Below are positions 18,975 to 27,517 of a stretch of DNA of 64,000 nucleotides, piece by piece. Location of the stretch: positions 26,657 through 90,656 of the forward strand of contig CALALX010000093.1 of NCBI GenBank assembly GCA_937925635.1, given 5' to 3'. The notes under the pieces were generated by a model. It made no database searches. It was not told the DNA's origin and saw nothing but the letters and a program-made list of their open reading frames with translations. The stretch's first letter is position 1. Every line of letters starts with the position of its first letter. A program made the position numbers and the translations under genes. Source of the DNA: an uncultured Caulobacter sp. Its GTDB lineage: Bacteria; Pseudomonadota; Alphaproteobacteria; Caulobacterales; Caulobacteraceae.

Positions 18975-20135
18975 TCAGCGCGCGACGATGATGTCGCCGC
19001 TCTGGATGGCCCCGGCGGTGAAGGCGTAGGGGTTCTCGATGTTCCTGAAGCTCACGGGCTGGCCGACGCACATCAGGGCGCTTGGCCCGTCGCAGACGTG
19101 GAAGTGCAGGTGCGGCTCGGTCGAGGAGCCCGAGCTGCCCAGGCGCGCGATCATCTCGCCCGCCGAGACCTTCTGGCCGACCTTCACGACCAGCGAGTCC
19201 GGCTTCAGGTGGGCGTAGACGCTGTATTCCCCCCATGGATGCCGGATCACCACCACATTGCCGGCCAGGGCGTCGGTCCCGGCGGCGAGCATCGCGCCCT
19301 GCCAGTCCTGGATGCGTTGGAAGTACGCGGCCTGGCTCTCGTCCGGACGGCGGAACTGAGCCGGATCCTCGGCCACCGTTCCCACGACCTTGACGACCTC
19401 GCCGTCGGCGGCGGCGTAGACCGGCTGGCCGTAGGCCAGGTAGTCGATGAAGGTCGCGCCGTCCCGGCGGTAGCTGAGCCCGCCCTCGCCGATCTCGGCG
19501 ATGTCGAGCGCGAATTCCTCGGGCACGGCCCAGCGGTGGTGGGTGTTCAGGCTCGGCCCGGACTGGATGTAGAATCGGCCCTTGAGCGGAAACTCGTAGC
19601 GGGGCTCCGGCTGGGCGGTCACCACCGGCACGGTCAGCCCGGCGCGGGCCGCGCCCGGCGTGGCGGCGGAGGCGCTGATCCGCAGGCCGTCGCGCTGCCC
19701 GGTCCAGCTGAACACCTGGCTGGTGACCAGCAGGCCCTCGCCCGGCTGCAGCAGCGGCACGCCGGGAAGCCGAGCCGCCGGCTTGCCGAGGACGTCGCCG
19801 AACTGGAAGGCTATGGCGTCGATCATCCCCGCCGCCTGGGCGCCGGCGCCCCCACGGGCGTACCGCTCGATGTCAGGTCCGGCGAGCACGCGGCTTTCGA
19901 TCACCTGCTCGCCGCGCAGCAGCTCGAAGCGGATCTCACCGACCGTCATCGGCGCTTTGGAGGTGTTGATGACCGCCACATTGTGGACGACCAGGCTCTG
20001 GACCCCCCGCACGCTGTCCAGGGGATAGGCGTGAAGGGCCCCCCCCGGAAAGACCCGAATGGCGGCCTCGGCCGCCATGGCCGGCGCCGCGAAGGCGCTG
20101 ATCAACAGGAACGCGGCGGCGATCAGACTGCGCAT
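18975..20135 (-). CDS. Secreted M23 (LytM-type) peptidase family protein
   Basis: Exported protein of 386 residues with signal peptide MRSLIAAAFLLISAFAAPAMA. The first 190 residues form an immunoglobulin-like domain. The C-terminal M23 domain has HRWAVPEEFALDI, where His and Asp are predicted zinc ligands, GNVVVIRHPWGEYSVYAHL, and the HLHFHV motif. M23 enzymes cleave peptidoglycan cross-links, though an insertion of about 60 residues between the first ligands and GNVVVIRH makes this member unusual. GGAGGGG lies before the ATG. Substrate is unproven. Confidence 0.85.
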   Translation of the reverse strand: MRSLIAAAFLLISAFAAPAMAAEAAIRVFPGGALHAYPLDSVRGVQSLVVHNVAVINTSKAPMTVGEIRFELLRGEQVIESRVLAGPDIERYARGGAGAQAAGMIDAIAFQFGDVLGKPAARLPGVPLLQPGEGLLVTSQVFSWTGQRDGLRISASAATPGAARAGLTVPVVTAQPEPRYEFPLKGRFYIQSGPSLNTHHRWAVPEEFALDIAEIGEGGLSYRRDGATFIDYLAYGQPVYAAADGEVVKVVGTVAEDPAQFRRPDESQAAYFQRIQDWQGAMLAAGTDALAGNVVVIRHPWGEYSVYAHLKPDSLVVKVGQKVSAGEMIARLGSSGSSTEPHLHFHVCDGPSALMCVGQPVSFRNIENPYAFTAGAIQSGDIIVAR

Positions 20136-20300
20136 GAGAAGCCCCTCCGTCGAAGATTCGACAGTAGGGAAACCACGGAACGCCGTTCGACGCCGCTTAA
20201 TTCGCGTTCAGGGACGTGGGCGTCGGCGCTCTTCCAGCGGGGCCGACGGCGTCAGCGACCGCACCCGCCAGAAGCTACGCCAGTGCGCTTCGGCCGCCCG

Positions 20301-20717
20301 CTACGGATAGACCATGCGGAGCGTGAGCTCGCCGCCCTCGGCCGGGACCACGATCTTGGTCGTCTCGAAGGTCGGGCGCCCGGCGCCGGACTGGCCGCTC
20401 ATCGCCCAGCCTTCCGCCGGCTTGCGGTCCGGGCCGTACTCCATCTGCCAGTCGCTATTGGCGTCGTGCATGACCATCACGGCGTACTCGCCCGGCGCGA
20501 CGCCGCGCACGGTGAAGGTCTGGGTTCCCGCCACGGCCTCGCCGAAGGCCCCGTTGGCGCCCGCCGGTTTCATGAACTGCTCCCGCGTCTGCAGGGAGAT
20601 CAACATCTGGCCGCCCTGGGCGCTGACGCCCTCGAGATGCACCGTCAGGTCTCCGGCCAGGGCCGGGGCCGCGCAAGCGGTCATCGCCGCCGCCATCACC
20701 CATCCGATCGTCTTCAT
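20301..20717 (-). CDS. Secreted DUF2141 family protein
   Basis: Exported protein of 138 residues with signal peptide MKTIGWVMAAAMTACAAPALA. The mature part matches DUF2141, with GQMLISLQTREQFM, VRGVAPGEYAVMVMHDANSD and PAEGWAMSGQ. The ATG at 20717 is chosen because it starts the signal peptide and has GGAG eight bases upstream. The gene has its own operator-like inverted repeat at 20743-20771. Function of the family is unknown. Confidence 0.82.
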   Translation of the reverse strand: MKTIGWVMAAAMTACAAPALAGDLTVHLEGVSAQGGQMLISLQTREQFMKPAGANGAFGEAVAGTQTFTVRGVAPGEYAVMVMHDANSDWQMEYGPDRKPAEGWAMSGQSGAGRPTFETTKIVVPAEGGELTLRMVYP

Positions 20718-20742
20718 CGTCTTGCTCCATTTCGCATCGTGA

Positions 20743-20771
20743 CAGCGTACTTTAAAAAGCAAAGTACGCTG
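20743..20771. promoter_or_regulatory. Perfect 11-bp inverted repeat, candidate operator of DUF2141 gene
   Basis: CAGCGTACTTT (20743-20753) and AAAGTACGCTG (20761-20771) flank AAAAAGC. The repeat lies 25 to 54 bases upstream of the DUF2141 start, in the promoter zone of an intergenic gap of 94 bases. The GTACTTT/AAAGTAC symmetry suits a dimeric winged-helix regulator. No regulator gene is adjacent. Confidence 0.6.
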
Positions 20772-20811
20772 CCGTGTCAATCCTCTCTCGGGAAATCGAC
20801 GTCATCCGGGC

Positions 20812-21228
20812 TCAGATGGAGATGGTGGGCCCCGCGAAACCGTTGCGCGCGGACCAGAAGGGCAGGGCCAGGGTGACGGCCATCATCACCTCGAAGGGCA
20901 GGGCGCGCAGGCCGCGCCCCTCGCCCGGGCCGTCTCGCAGGCTGGTGATCAGCCGCCCGAGGATCGACCCGCCCCAGGCCAGCGAAAGGACCAGCGCCAT
21001 GCTCGCGCCCACCGACGGACTGTAGCCCAGCATGGCGCCGGCGCCGAAGTGAGCGGCCAGCAGCATGGCGCCCAGAGCGCGGGCCTCTGCCGGGCCATCC
21101 TTGCGGTCCGTGGCGGGCGCGAGTCCGACCGTCCCGAGCGCGTCGGCCGGCCGGGCGATGACGTAGCCTCCCAGGGCGCCGCCCAGGCAGCAGGCGAGCA
21201 CGGCGAGCGGCAGGGCCAGATTATACAA
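20812..21228 (-). CDS. Small membrane protein (DUF4345-like), unknown function
   Basis: Protein of 138 residues with four predicted membrane helices (about 5-25, 52-68, 74-95 and 113-128). I read the start as TTG at 21228 after CCGGAGA; no better codon keeps the first helix. The EARALGAMLLAAHFGAGAML segment recalls DUF4345 proteins, but this is a weak match. It lies 24 bases downstream of the VOC gene on the same strand, so the two are probably one transcript. Function unknown. Confidence 0.6.
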   Translation of the reverse strand: MYNLALPLAVLACCLGGALGGYVIARPADALGTVGLAPATDRKDGPAEARALGAMLLAAHFGAGAMLGYSPSVGASMALVLSLAWGGSILGRLITSLRDGPGEGRGLRALPFEVMMAVTLALPFWSARNGFAGPTISI

Positions 21229-21252
21229 GTCGGTCTCCGGTCAGGCCTGGGG

Positions 21253-21636
21253 TCAGGCGGGCGCGTGGCAGACGGCTTCGATGTTGTTGCCGTCCGGATC
21301 GAGCACGAACGCCCCGTAGTAGTGCGGATGATAGTGCGGGCGAACCCCTGGCGCGCCATTGTCCGTCGCGCCGGCGGCGAGCGCCGCCGCATGGAAGGCG
21401 TCGACGGTCGCCCGGTCCTTCGCCGAGAAGGCGACATGCAGGCGGCCGCGGGTCGGGTCGTTCTCGGAGATCCAGAAGAACGGCCGTGTGTCGCCATAGC
21501 CGACGGAGTGCACGCCGCCGGTGAACTCGACCGGGACCTTGTACAGCTGTCTCAGGCCCAACGGCGCGAGGGCGGCGTCGTAGAAGACGGTCGAACGCGC
21601 GTAGTCGGAAATTCCGATGCCGAGGTGGTCGAGCAT
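21253..21636 (-). CDS. VOC family (glyoxalase/bleomycin-resistance-like) protein
   Basis: Metal-dependent VOC-fold protein of 127 residues. It opens with MLDHLGIGISDYARSTVFYDAALAPLGL and ends with YYGAFVLDPDGNNIEAVCH, where the terminal Glu and early His are the usual metal ligands; GRLHVAFSAKDRATVDAFHAAALAAGATDNG joins them. The ATG at 21636 is preferred since GGGGACAG precedes it; an ATG at 21651 would add five residues. Substrate cannot be assigned. Confidence 0.85.
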   Translation of the reverse strand: MLDHLGIGISDYARSTVFYDAALAPLGLRQLYKVPVEFTGGVHSVGYGDTRPFFWISENDPTRGRLHVAFSAKDRATVDAFHAAALAAGATDNGAPGVRPHYHPHYYGAFVLDPDGNNIEAVCHAPA

Positions 21637-21717
21637 GGCCGCTGTCCCCATATCCAGTCCGCGCCCAGGTTAGCCGCGAACAACAGCGTCGGGGAGCCGT
21701 GATCGCGTGGGCGCGCC

Positions 21718-21743
21718 CTTGACTCCCGACCCCCGCCCCCCTA
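21718..21743 (+). promoter_or_regulatory. Sigma-32-like heat-shock promoter of groESL
   Basis: CTTGAC at 21718-21723 and CCCCCTA at 21737-21743, 13 bases apart, resemble the heat-shock sigma factor pattern (CTTGAA, then CCCCAT). It lies just upstream of the CIRCE element and about 100 bases before groES. Assignment is by pattern only. Confidence 0.6.
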
Positions 21744-21757
21744 CCTCCCGCGCATCG

Positions 21758-21784
21758 TTGGCACTCGGCAGGGGTGACTGCTAA
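21758..21784. promoter_or_regulatory. CIRCE element (HrcA operator)
   Basis: TTGGCACTC (21758-21766), nine bases, then GACTGCTAA (21776-21784) match CIRCE (TTAGCACTC-N9-GAGTGCTAA) with one change in each arm. It lies 61 bases before the groES ATG. HrcA binding to CIRCE represses groESL in many bacteria including Caulobacter. Confidence 0.92.
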
Positions 21785-21844
21785 CAGCAGCCTTCGGGCG
21801 CCCGCGAAGCCATTGAAATCAACCGTACGCACGGAGACGACCCG

Positions 21845-22135
21845 ATGAAGTTTCGTCCTCTTGGCGACCGCGTCCTTGTGAAGCGCGTCGAGGAAGAACA
21901 GAAGACCAAGGGCGGGATCATCATCCCCGACACCGCCAAGGAAAAGCCGCAGGAAGGCGAAGTGATCGCCGTTGGCCCCGGCGCCCGCAACGACAAGGGC
22001 GACGTCGTCGCCCTGGACGTGAAGGCCGGCGACAAGATCCTGTTCGGCAAGTGGTCCGGCACCGAGGTGAAGGTCGACGGTGAGGACCTCCTCATCATGA
22101 AGGAAAGCGACATCCTGGGCGTGGTCGAGGCCTAG
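21845..22135 (+). CDS. groES: Co-chaperonin GroES
   Basis: GroES caps the GroEL folding chamber. The 96-residue protein has the family start MKFRPLGDRVLVKRVEEEQKT, the mobile-loop segment KGGIIIPDTAKEKP, and GDKILFGKWSGTEVKVDGEDLLIMKESDILGV. Length is standard. GGAGACGACCCG precedes the ATG. The gene is first in the groESL operon behind a sigma-32-like promoter and CIRCE. Confidence 0.98.
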   Translation: MKFRPLGDRVLVKRVEEEQKTKGGIIIPDTAKEKPQEGEVIAVGPGARNDKGDVVALDVKAGDKILFGKWSGTEVKVDGEDLLIMKESDILGVVEA

Positions 22136-22148
22136 TCAGGTCCGCTCA

Positions 22149-22243
22149 TCCCGGCGAAGGCCGGGACCCAGATACCGCTTCCGAGCTAGCAGTTTAACCC
22201 GAAGCTCCTTCGCTTCCGACATGGATCCCGGCCTTCGCCGGGA
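22149..22243. repeat. Extragenic inverted repeat, class A copy 3, inside groESL
   Basis: Arms at 22149-22169 and 22223-22243 are 21 bases each with one mismatch; both contain CCCGGCGAAGGCCGGGA in opposite orientation. The element sits between groES and groEL, so the hairpin will be in the groESL mRNA. Confidence 0.8.
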
Positions 22244-22283
22244 CGGTCGGACGAGGGGCCGGAACCCCAAAAAGGAACCCGAA

Positions 22284-23930
<1,647 letters not shown>

Positions 23931-23958
23931 TCCACGGGCCTCCGCACTGACCTACGAG

Positions 23959-23993
23959 AAGGGCGGTTCCGGCGACGGAGCCGCCCTTTTTCT
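23959..23993 (+). terminator. Rho-independent terminator after groEL
   Basis: AAGGGCGGTTCC (23959-23970) and GGAGCCGCCCTT (23977-23988) form a 12-bp stem with one G-T pair and a six-base loop, followed by a T run. Confidence 0.92.
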
Positions 23994-24007
23994 TGTCTTC
24001 CATCCTT

Positions 24008-24529
24008 CCTCCCCGGCGCCGCCGGGGAGGGGAACCGCGCGGAGCGCGGTGGAGGGGAGATGCAGCACAATCTTGCATCTCAGCCACATACACGTTAAAC
24101 GGTTACCATGAGCAAGGATGCCCGCACGGTTGCGCTGGCTCGTCGTCTACGACGGGCGATGACCCGATCGGAGGCTGTGCTGTGGTCACAACTGCGGGGC
24201 AAGCGGCTCGGAGGCCTGAAGTTTCGCCGCCAGCACCCGATTGGTCCCTACGTCCTCGACTTCTTCTGCTTCACCGCCCGGCTGGCCGTGGAAGTCGATG
24301 GAGGAGTCCACGCCGATGAGAGGGCCGCGCAACATGACGACGAGCGTGACCGCTGGCTTGCCGGGCAGGGCCTCAGGGTCGTGCGGCTTCCGGACCGGCT
24401 CGTCCGGGACAATCTCGACGAAACCTTGCGGATCATCGGCGAGGCGGCGGGCATGACCGTGGCCTGAATGCGCGGGGTCTCCCCTCCACCGCTCTTCGAG
24501 CGGTCCCCCTCCCCAGCAAGCTGGGGAGG
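24008..24529. mobile_element. DUF559 gene boxed by ~52-base inverted repeats
   Basis: Arms 24008-24060 and 24478-24529 are inverted copies of one 52-53 base sequence. Each arm folds into two hairpins: CCTCCCC with GGGGAGG, then ACCGC with GCGGT, and ends GGTGGAGGGGAGA towards the gene. They enclose only the DUF559 gene. A similar pair without a gene lies at 51328-51503. The layout recalls REP units around REP-associated transposases, but here the enclosed protein is a nuclease-like DUF559. No target-site duplication is evident. Mobility is inference. Confidence 0.55.
24108..24467 (+). CDS. DUF559 domain protein (Vsr-like endonuclease fold)
   Basis: Protein of 119 residues of the DUF559 family, which shares the PD-(D/E)XK-like fold of Vsr mismatch endonucleases. 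The conserved pattern is complete: MTRSEAVLWSQLRGKRLGG, KFRRQHPIGPYVLDFFC, LAVEVDGGVHADE and LRVVRLPDRLV. The Asp of VLDF and Glu-Asp of VEVDG are likely catalytic. The gene stands alone between 52-base inverted repeats. No function has been shown for stand-alone members. The ATG at 24108 lacks a clear ribosome site. Confidence 0.85.
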   Translation: MSKDARTVALARRLRRAMTRSEAVLWSQLRGKRLGGLKFRRQHPIGPYVLDFFCFTARLAVEVDGGVHADERAAQHDDERDRWLAGQGLRVVRLPDRLVRDNLDETLRIIGEAAGMTVA

Positions 24530-24543
24530 ATTGGCGAAAGATC

Positions 24544-24915
24544 CTACCCCTCCCGCTGCCCCTCCTCCCGCGGTCCGATCACCATCTGGCCGACCCAGTT
24601 GACCAGCCCCAGCACGATCGAGCCCAGCACGGCCGGCCACAGGCCGTCGACGCTGAAGCCCTCCAGGAACCAGGCGGTCAGGCCGAACATCGCCGCGTTC
24701 ACCACGAACAGGAACAGGCCCAGCGTGAGGAAGGTCACCGGCAGGGTCATGACGAACACCACCGGCCGGACAACGGCGTTGACCACGCCCATGATCAGGG
24801 CGGCGATCAGCAGCGTCTCGTTGCTGGTGATGTTGACGCCGTTGACGAAGCGGTCGGCCAGCCAAAGGCCGATCATGCCGACCAGGGTGCGCAGGATCAG
24901 GCGGATCAGCAGCAT
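24544..24915 (-). CDS. Phage holin superfamily IV-like (YvlD-type) membrane protein
   Basis: Membrane protein of 123 residues with four helices, matching the PF04020 family often named phage holin or YvlD. Typical segments are ADRFVNGVNITSNETLLIAAL, GVVNAVVRPVV and LGLFLFVVNAAMFGLTAWFL. Despite the name, no other phage genes are present. The ATG at 24915 begins the first helix and has AGGAG upstream. Role is unknown; Bacillus YvlD is linked to envelope stress. Confidence 0.85.
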   Translation of the reverse strand: MLLIRLILRTLVGMIGLWLADRFVNGVNITSNETLLIAALIMGVVNAVVRPVVFVMTLPVTFLTLGLFLFVVNAAMFGLTAWFLEGFSVDGLWPAVLGSIVLGLVNWVGQMVIGPREEGQREG

Positions 24916-25051
24916 GGGGTCGCTCCTCAAGTTCGCGTCCAGCCTATCACCGGAATGGCGCTCCGCCAGCCGAGCCATCAACCAGGCGTGAAGCAACGAT
25001 CACGCGCCTCGATCCTTCTCGTTGCATCCCCGCCCGTAAAGGAGACAGCTC

Positions 25052-25489
25052 ATGACGCCATTGCGCGAAATGATCGCCACCCACCCGCATGTGAGAGGAA
25101 ACATCAACGATCCGCTGGCCACGGCCGCCGAAGGCGCCGCGATCTGCGCGGCGATCTGCCGGTCCTGCGCCGACGCCTGCCTGGGCGAGGACAGCGTGGC
25201 GGACTTGATCCAGTGCATCCGGCTCGACCTGGACTGCGCCGACGTCTGCCAGGCCTTCTCCAACGTCGCCCTCAGACGGGCGGGCGGCGACGTGCCGATC
25301 ATCGAGGCGATGGCCCAGGTCTGCGAGGCCGCCTGCCGGCGCTGCGCCGACGAATGCCGCAGGCACGGCTCCAGGCACGAGCACTGCGCGATTTGCGCCA
25401 CCGCCTGCGAGATGTGCGCGGACGCCTGCCGCGAAGCCCGCAAGGGGCTCGACGACAGCCACCACCCGGCGCCCGCCGGATCGCACTGA
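25052..25489 (+). CDS. Cys-rich four-helix-bundle copper-binding protein (DUF326, Csp-like)
   Basis: Cytosolic protein of 145 residues with sixteen cysteines in helical CxxxC-type spacings (CAAICRSCADAC, CIRLDLDCADVC, VCEAACRRCADEC, HCAICATACEMCADAC). This is the signature of DUF326 and of Csp3-type copper storage proteins, which fill a four-helix bundle with Cu(I). No signal peptide is present, so it should act in the cytosol. AAGGAG before the ATG is a strong ribosome site. The His-rich end (SHHPAPAGSH) may also bind metal. Copper storage is inferred from family knowledge. Confidence 0.85.
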   Translation: MTPLREMIATHPHVRGNINDPLATAAEGAAICAAICRSCADACLGEDSVADLIQCIRLDLDCADVCQAFSNVALRRAGGDVPIIEAMAQVCEAACRRCADECRRHGSRHEHCAICATACEMCADACREARKGLDDSHHPAPAGSH

Positions 25490-25499
25490 CGCCAGCGAA

Positions 25500-25531
25500 A
25501 AGGGGACATGCACCGCCGCGCATGTCCCCTT
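25500..25531 (+). terminator. Perfect 12-bp hairpin between Csp-like gene and nrdB
   Basis: AAGGGGACATGC (25500-25511) and GCATGTCCCCTT (25520-25531) flank ACCGCCGC, 11 bases after the Csp-like stop codon, between convergent genes. A near-identical palindrome occurs at 34212-34239, so it may be both terminator and dispersed repeat. Confidence 0.7.
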
Positions 25532-25558
25532 CCTACGCCCCCGCGTTGACGCGCGATC

Positions 25559-26599
25559 CTATTCCGCCGGCAGCAGGTTTTCCTGGCGGCGGGCCATCAG
25601 GCGGTCGAACTCGCTCCAGACGCCGTCCTCGCCGTGCCATTGCCCGCGGGTCGCGGCCTTGGAGTACTCGGTCGCCCGGGCTTCGAAGAAGTTGGCGTGC
25701 TCGACGCCGCTCAGCATCGACTGCAGCCAGGGCAGCGGGTTTTCCTTGGCCCCGTACACTTCCGGCAGTTTCAGCTGGCGCAGGCGCCAGTCGGCGATGA
25801 AGCGGATGTAGGCCTTGATGTCGTCGGCGACCATGCCCTGCACCGGGCCCATCTCAAAGGCCAGGTCGATGAACTTGTCCTCCATGTCCACGACCGTCTT
25901 GCAGCAGTCGACGATGTCGTCGGCCACCGCCTTGGTCACCGCGCCCGTCTCCTTGTTGAAGGCGTGGTAGAGCTTGATGATCCCCTCGCAGTGCAGGCTC
26001 TCGTCGCGCACCGACCAGCTGACGATCTGGCCCATGCCCTTCATCTTGTTGAAGCGCGGGAAGTTCATCAGCATCGCGAAGGACGCGAACAGCTGCAGGC
26101 CCTCGGCGAAGCCGCCGAACATCGCCAGGGTGCGGCAGACGTCGGCATGGGTGTCGACGCCGAACTGGCCCATGTAGTCGTGCTTGGCCCGCAGTGCGTC
26201 GTATTCCATGAACGCGCCGAACTCGCTCTCCGGCATGCCGATGGTCTCGAGCAGCAGCGCGTAGGCGGCGATGTGGATGGTTTCCATGTTGGCGAACGAC
26301 GCCAGCATCATCTTCACTTCGGTCGGTTTGAACACCCGGCCGTAGCGCTCCATGTAGTTGTCCTGAACCTCGATGTCCGCCTGGGTGAAGAAGCGGAAGA
26401 TCTGGGTCAGCAGGTTGCGCTCGCCGTCATTGAGATTGGCCGCCCAATCCTTGCAGTCCTCGCCCAGCGGCACTTCCTCGGGCATCCAGTGGACCTGCTG
26501 CTGCTTCTTCCACATGTCGAACGCCCACGGATACCGGAACGGCTTGTAGGCGGCGGAGGGGGTGAGCAGGCCGGGTTGGATCAGCTTGGGCGAGGCCAT
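25559..26599 (-). CDS. nrdB: Class Ia ribonucleotide-diphosphate reductase subunit beta
   Basis: NrdB carries the diiron-tyrosyl radical that drives reduction of ribonucleotides by NrdA. In 346 residues the iron and radical residues are visible: Asp in QADIEVQD, Glu and His in METIH with the radical Tyr four residues after the His (METIHIAAY), and Glu/His in RDESLHCEG. The gene is unlinked from nrdA, which lies 8 kb away on the same strand. Both promoters carry paired NrdR-like boxes, and nrdB also has a DnaA box. The start is the ATG at 26599. Confidence 0.96.
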   Translation of the reverse strand: MASPKLIQPGLLTPSAAYKPFRYPWAFDMWKKQQQVHWMPEEVPLGEDCKDWAANLNDGERNLLTQIFRFFTQADIEVQDNYMERYGRVFKPTEVKMMLASFANMETIHIAAYALLLETIGMPESEFGAFMEYDALRAKHDYMGQFGVDTHADVCRTLAMFGGFAEGLQLFASFAMLMNFPRFNKMKGMGQIVSWSVRDESLHCEGIIKLYHAFNKETGAVTKAVADDIVDCCKTVVDMEDKFIDLAFEMGPVQGMVADDIKAYIRFIADWRLRQLKLPEVYGAKENPLPWLQSMLSGVEHANFFEARATEYSKAATRGQWHGEDGVWSEFDRLMARRQENLLPAE

Positions 26600-26683
26600 G
26601 ACGGTGGCGGACTCCGGACGGGGGCGGCGAGAATCGAACGGCTGGGCTACGCTGGAACCTTAGCGACGACGAGTCGCTGTTGG

Positions 26684-26731
26684 CTACTACATCTGGTGTG
26701 ATGGAACGTCGCAATTCACAAGATAGAGTTA
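26684..26731. promoter_or_regulatory. Paired NrdR-like boxes upstream of nrdB
   Basis: CTACTACATCTGGTGT (26684-26699) matches the NrdR consensus ACACTATATATAGTGT in 11 of 16 positions and TCACAAGATAGAGTTA (26716-26731) in 10 of 16. Their centres are 32 bp apart, close to three helical turns, as expected for NrdR pairs. The nrdA promoter has the same spacing. A GANTC site lies at 26671. Confidence 0.65.
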
Positions 26732-26736
26732 CCACC

Positions 26737-26745
26737 TGTGGATAA
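26737..26745 (-). promoter_or_regulatory. Perfect DnaA box beside nrdB promoter
   Basis: TTATCCACA on the minus strand equals the DnaA consensus. It lies six bases beyond the distal NrdR-like box and overlaps the GTG start of the glutathione transferase gene. E. coli nrdAB is controlled by DnaA, so a similar role is plausible but not shown. Confidence 0.55.
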
Positions 26746-27400
26746 GAAATTGACCGTCTACGGCGCCGCGGGATCGGGCAGCGTGCCTGTCGAAGCGGCG
26801 ATGACCCTGATCGGGCTCGACTATGAGGTCATCGAGGGTGCGACCTGGGAACAGGATGAAACGGTGCTGGCCCGCGTTCGCGCGGTCAATCCACTGGTCC
26901 AGATTCCCGCCGTCGCGCTGGCCGGCGGGGAGATCCTGACCGAGAGCGGAGCGATCCTGACCTGGCTGGCCGACGCCCATCCGGAAGCCAGATTGGGTCC
27001 GCCGATCGGCGACCCGCGGCGAGGCCAGTTCCTGCGTTGGATGACCTACATCCCGGCCTCGATCTATTCGCTGTTCTGGGTCCGCGACGAGCCGGGCCGC
27101 CTGGCCGGTCCCGACGCGGAGGCCCAGGCCCGGGTCAAGGCCGCCACGGCCGAGCGTATCGCCGACTGCTGGCGGATGATGGACCAGCAGATCACGCCGG
27201 CCGGCGACTATTTGCTCGGCGACGAGATTTCGGTGCTGGACCTCTACGTCGCCGTCGTCAGCCGCTGGGGCCCCGGCCGCAACCGCTTCTACAGCGAGGC
27301 GCCGGGCATGGCGCCGGTGGTCCGGCGCGTCGACGCCGACCCGAGGCTCACGGCCTTCTGGGCGGCCCGCTTCCCGTTCGAACCCGGCTGGGAACGCTAA
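26738..27400 (+). CDS. Glutathione S-transferase family protein
   Basis: Cytosolic GST-fold protein of 220 residues read from a GTG. The thioredoxin-like N-terminal domain has KLTVYGAAGSGSVPVEAAM and NPLVQIPAVAL with the cis-Pro, then the glutathione-binding ESGAIL motif. The helical C-terminal domain ends with LLGDEISVLDLYVAVVSRW. It likely conjugates or reduces small electrophiles with glutathione. It diverges from nrdB, sharing a 138-base promoter region, and its first codons overlap the DnaA box. No clear ribosome site precedes the GTG. Confidence 0.87.
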   Translation: MDKKLTVYGAAGSGSVPVEAAMTLIGLDYEVIEGATWEQDETVLARVRAVNPLVQIPAVALAGGEILTESGAILTWLADAHPEARLGPPIGDPRRGQFLRWMTYIPASIYSLFWVRDEPGRLAGPDAEAQARVKAATAERIADCWRMMDQQITPAGDYLLGDEISVLDLYVAVVSRWGPGRNRFYSEAPGMAPVVRRVDADPRLTAFWAARFPFEPGWER

Positions 27401-27517
27401 GACAGCTTCCGGCCCCGCCAGGATCGAGAATCTGGTCTCTGTCCTTGCTCGAGACCGGCTTTCGACGGGTAGCCCGGCATCCGCTTGCTCGGCCAAATCA
27501 CCGGTCGCCGTCCTGAT

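Noticed and set aside
24544..24915. Phage holin-like gene as a sign of prophage
   Set aside because: The family name is historical; no phage structural, lysis or integrase genes are nearby.
26615..26640. GAGAATCGAACGG upstream of nrdB looks like the T-arm of a tRNA on the minus strand
   Set aside because: The five bases on either side of TTCGATT do not pair, and no acceptor, D or anticodon arm could be found around it.
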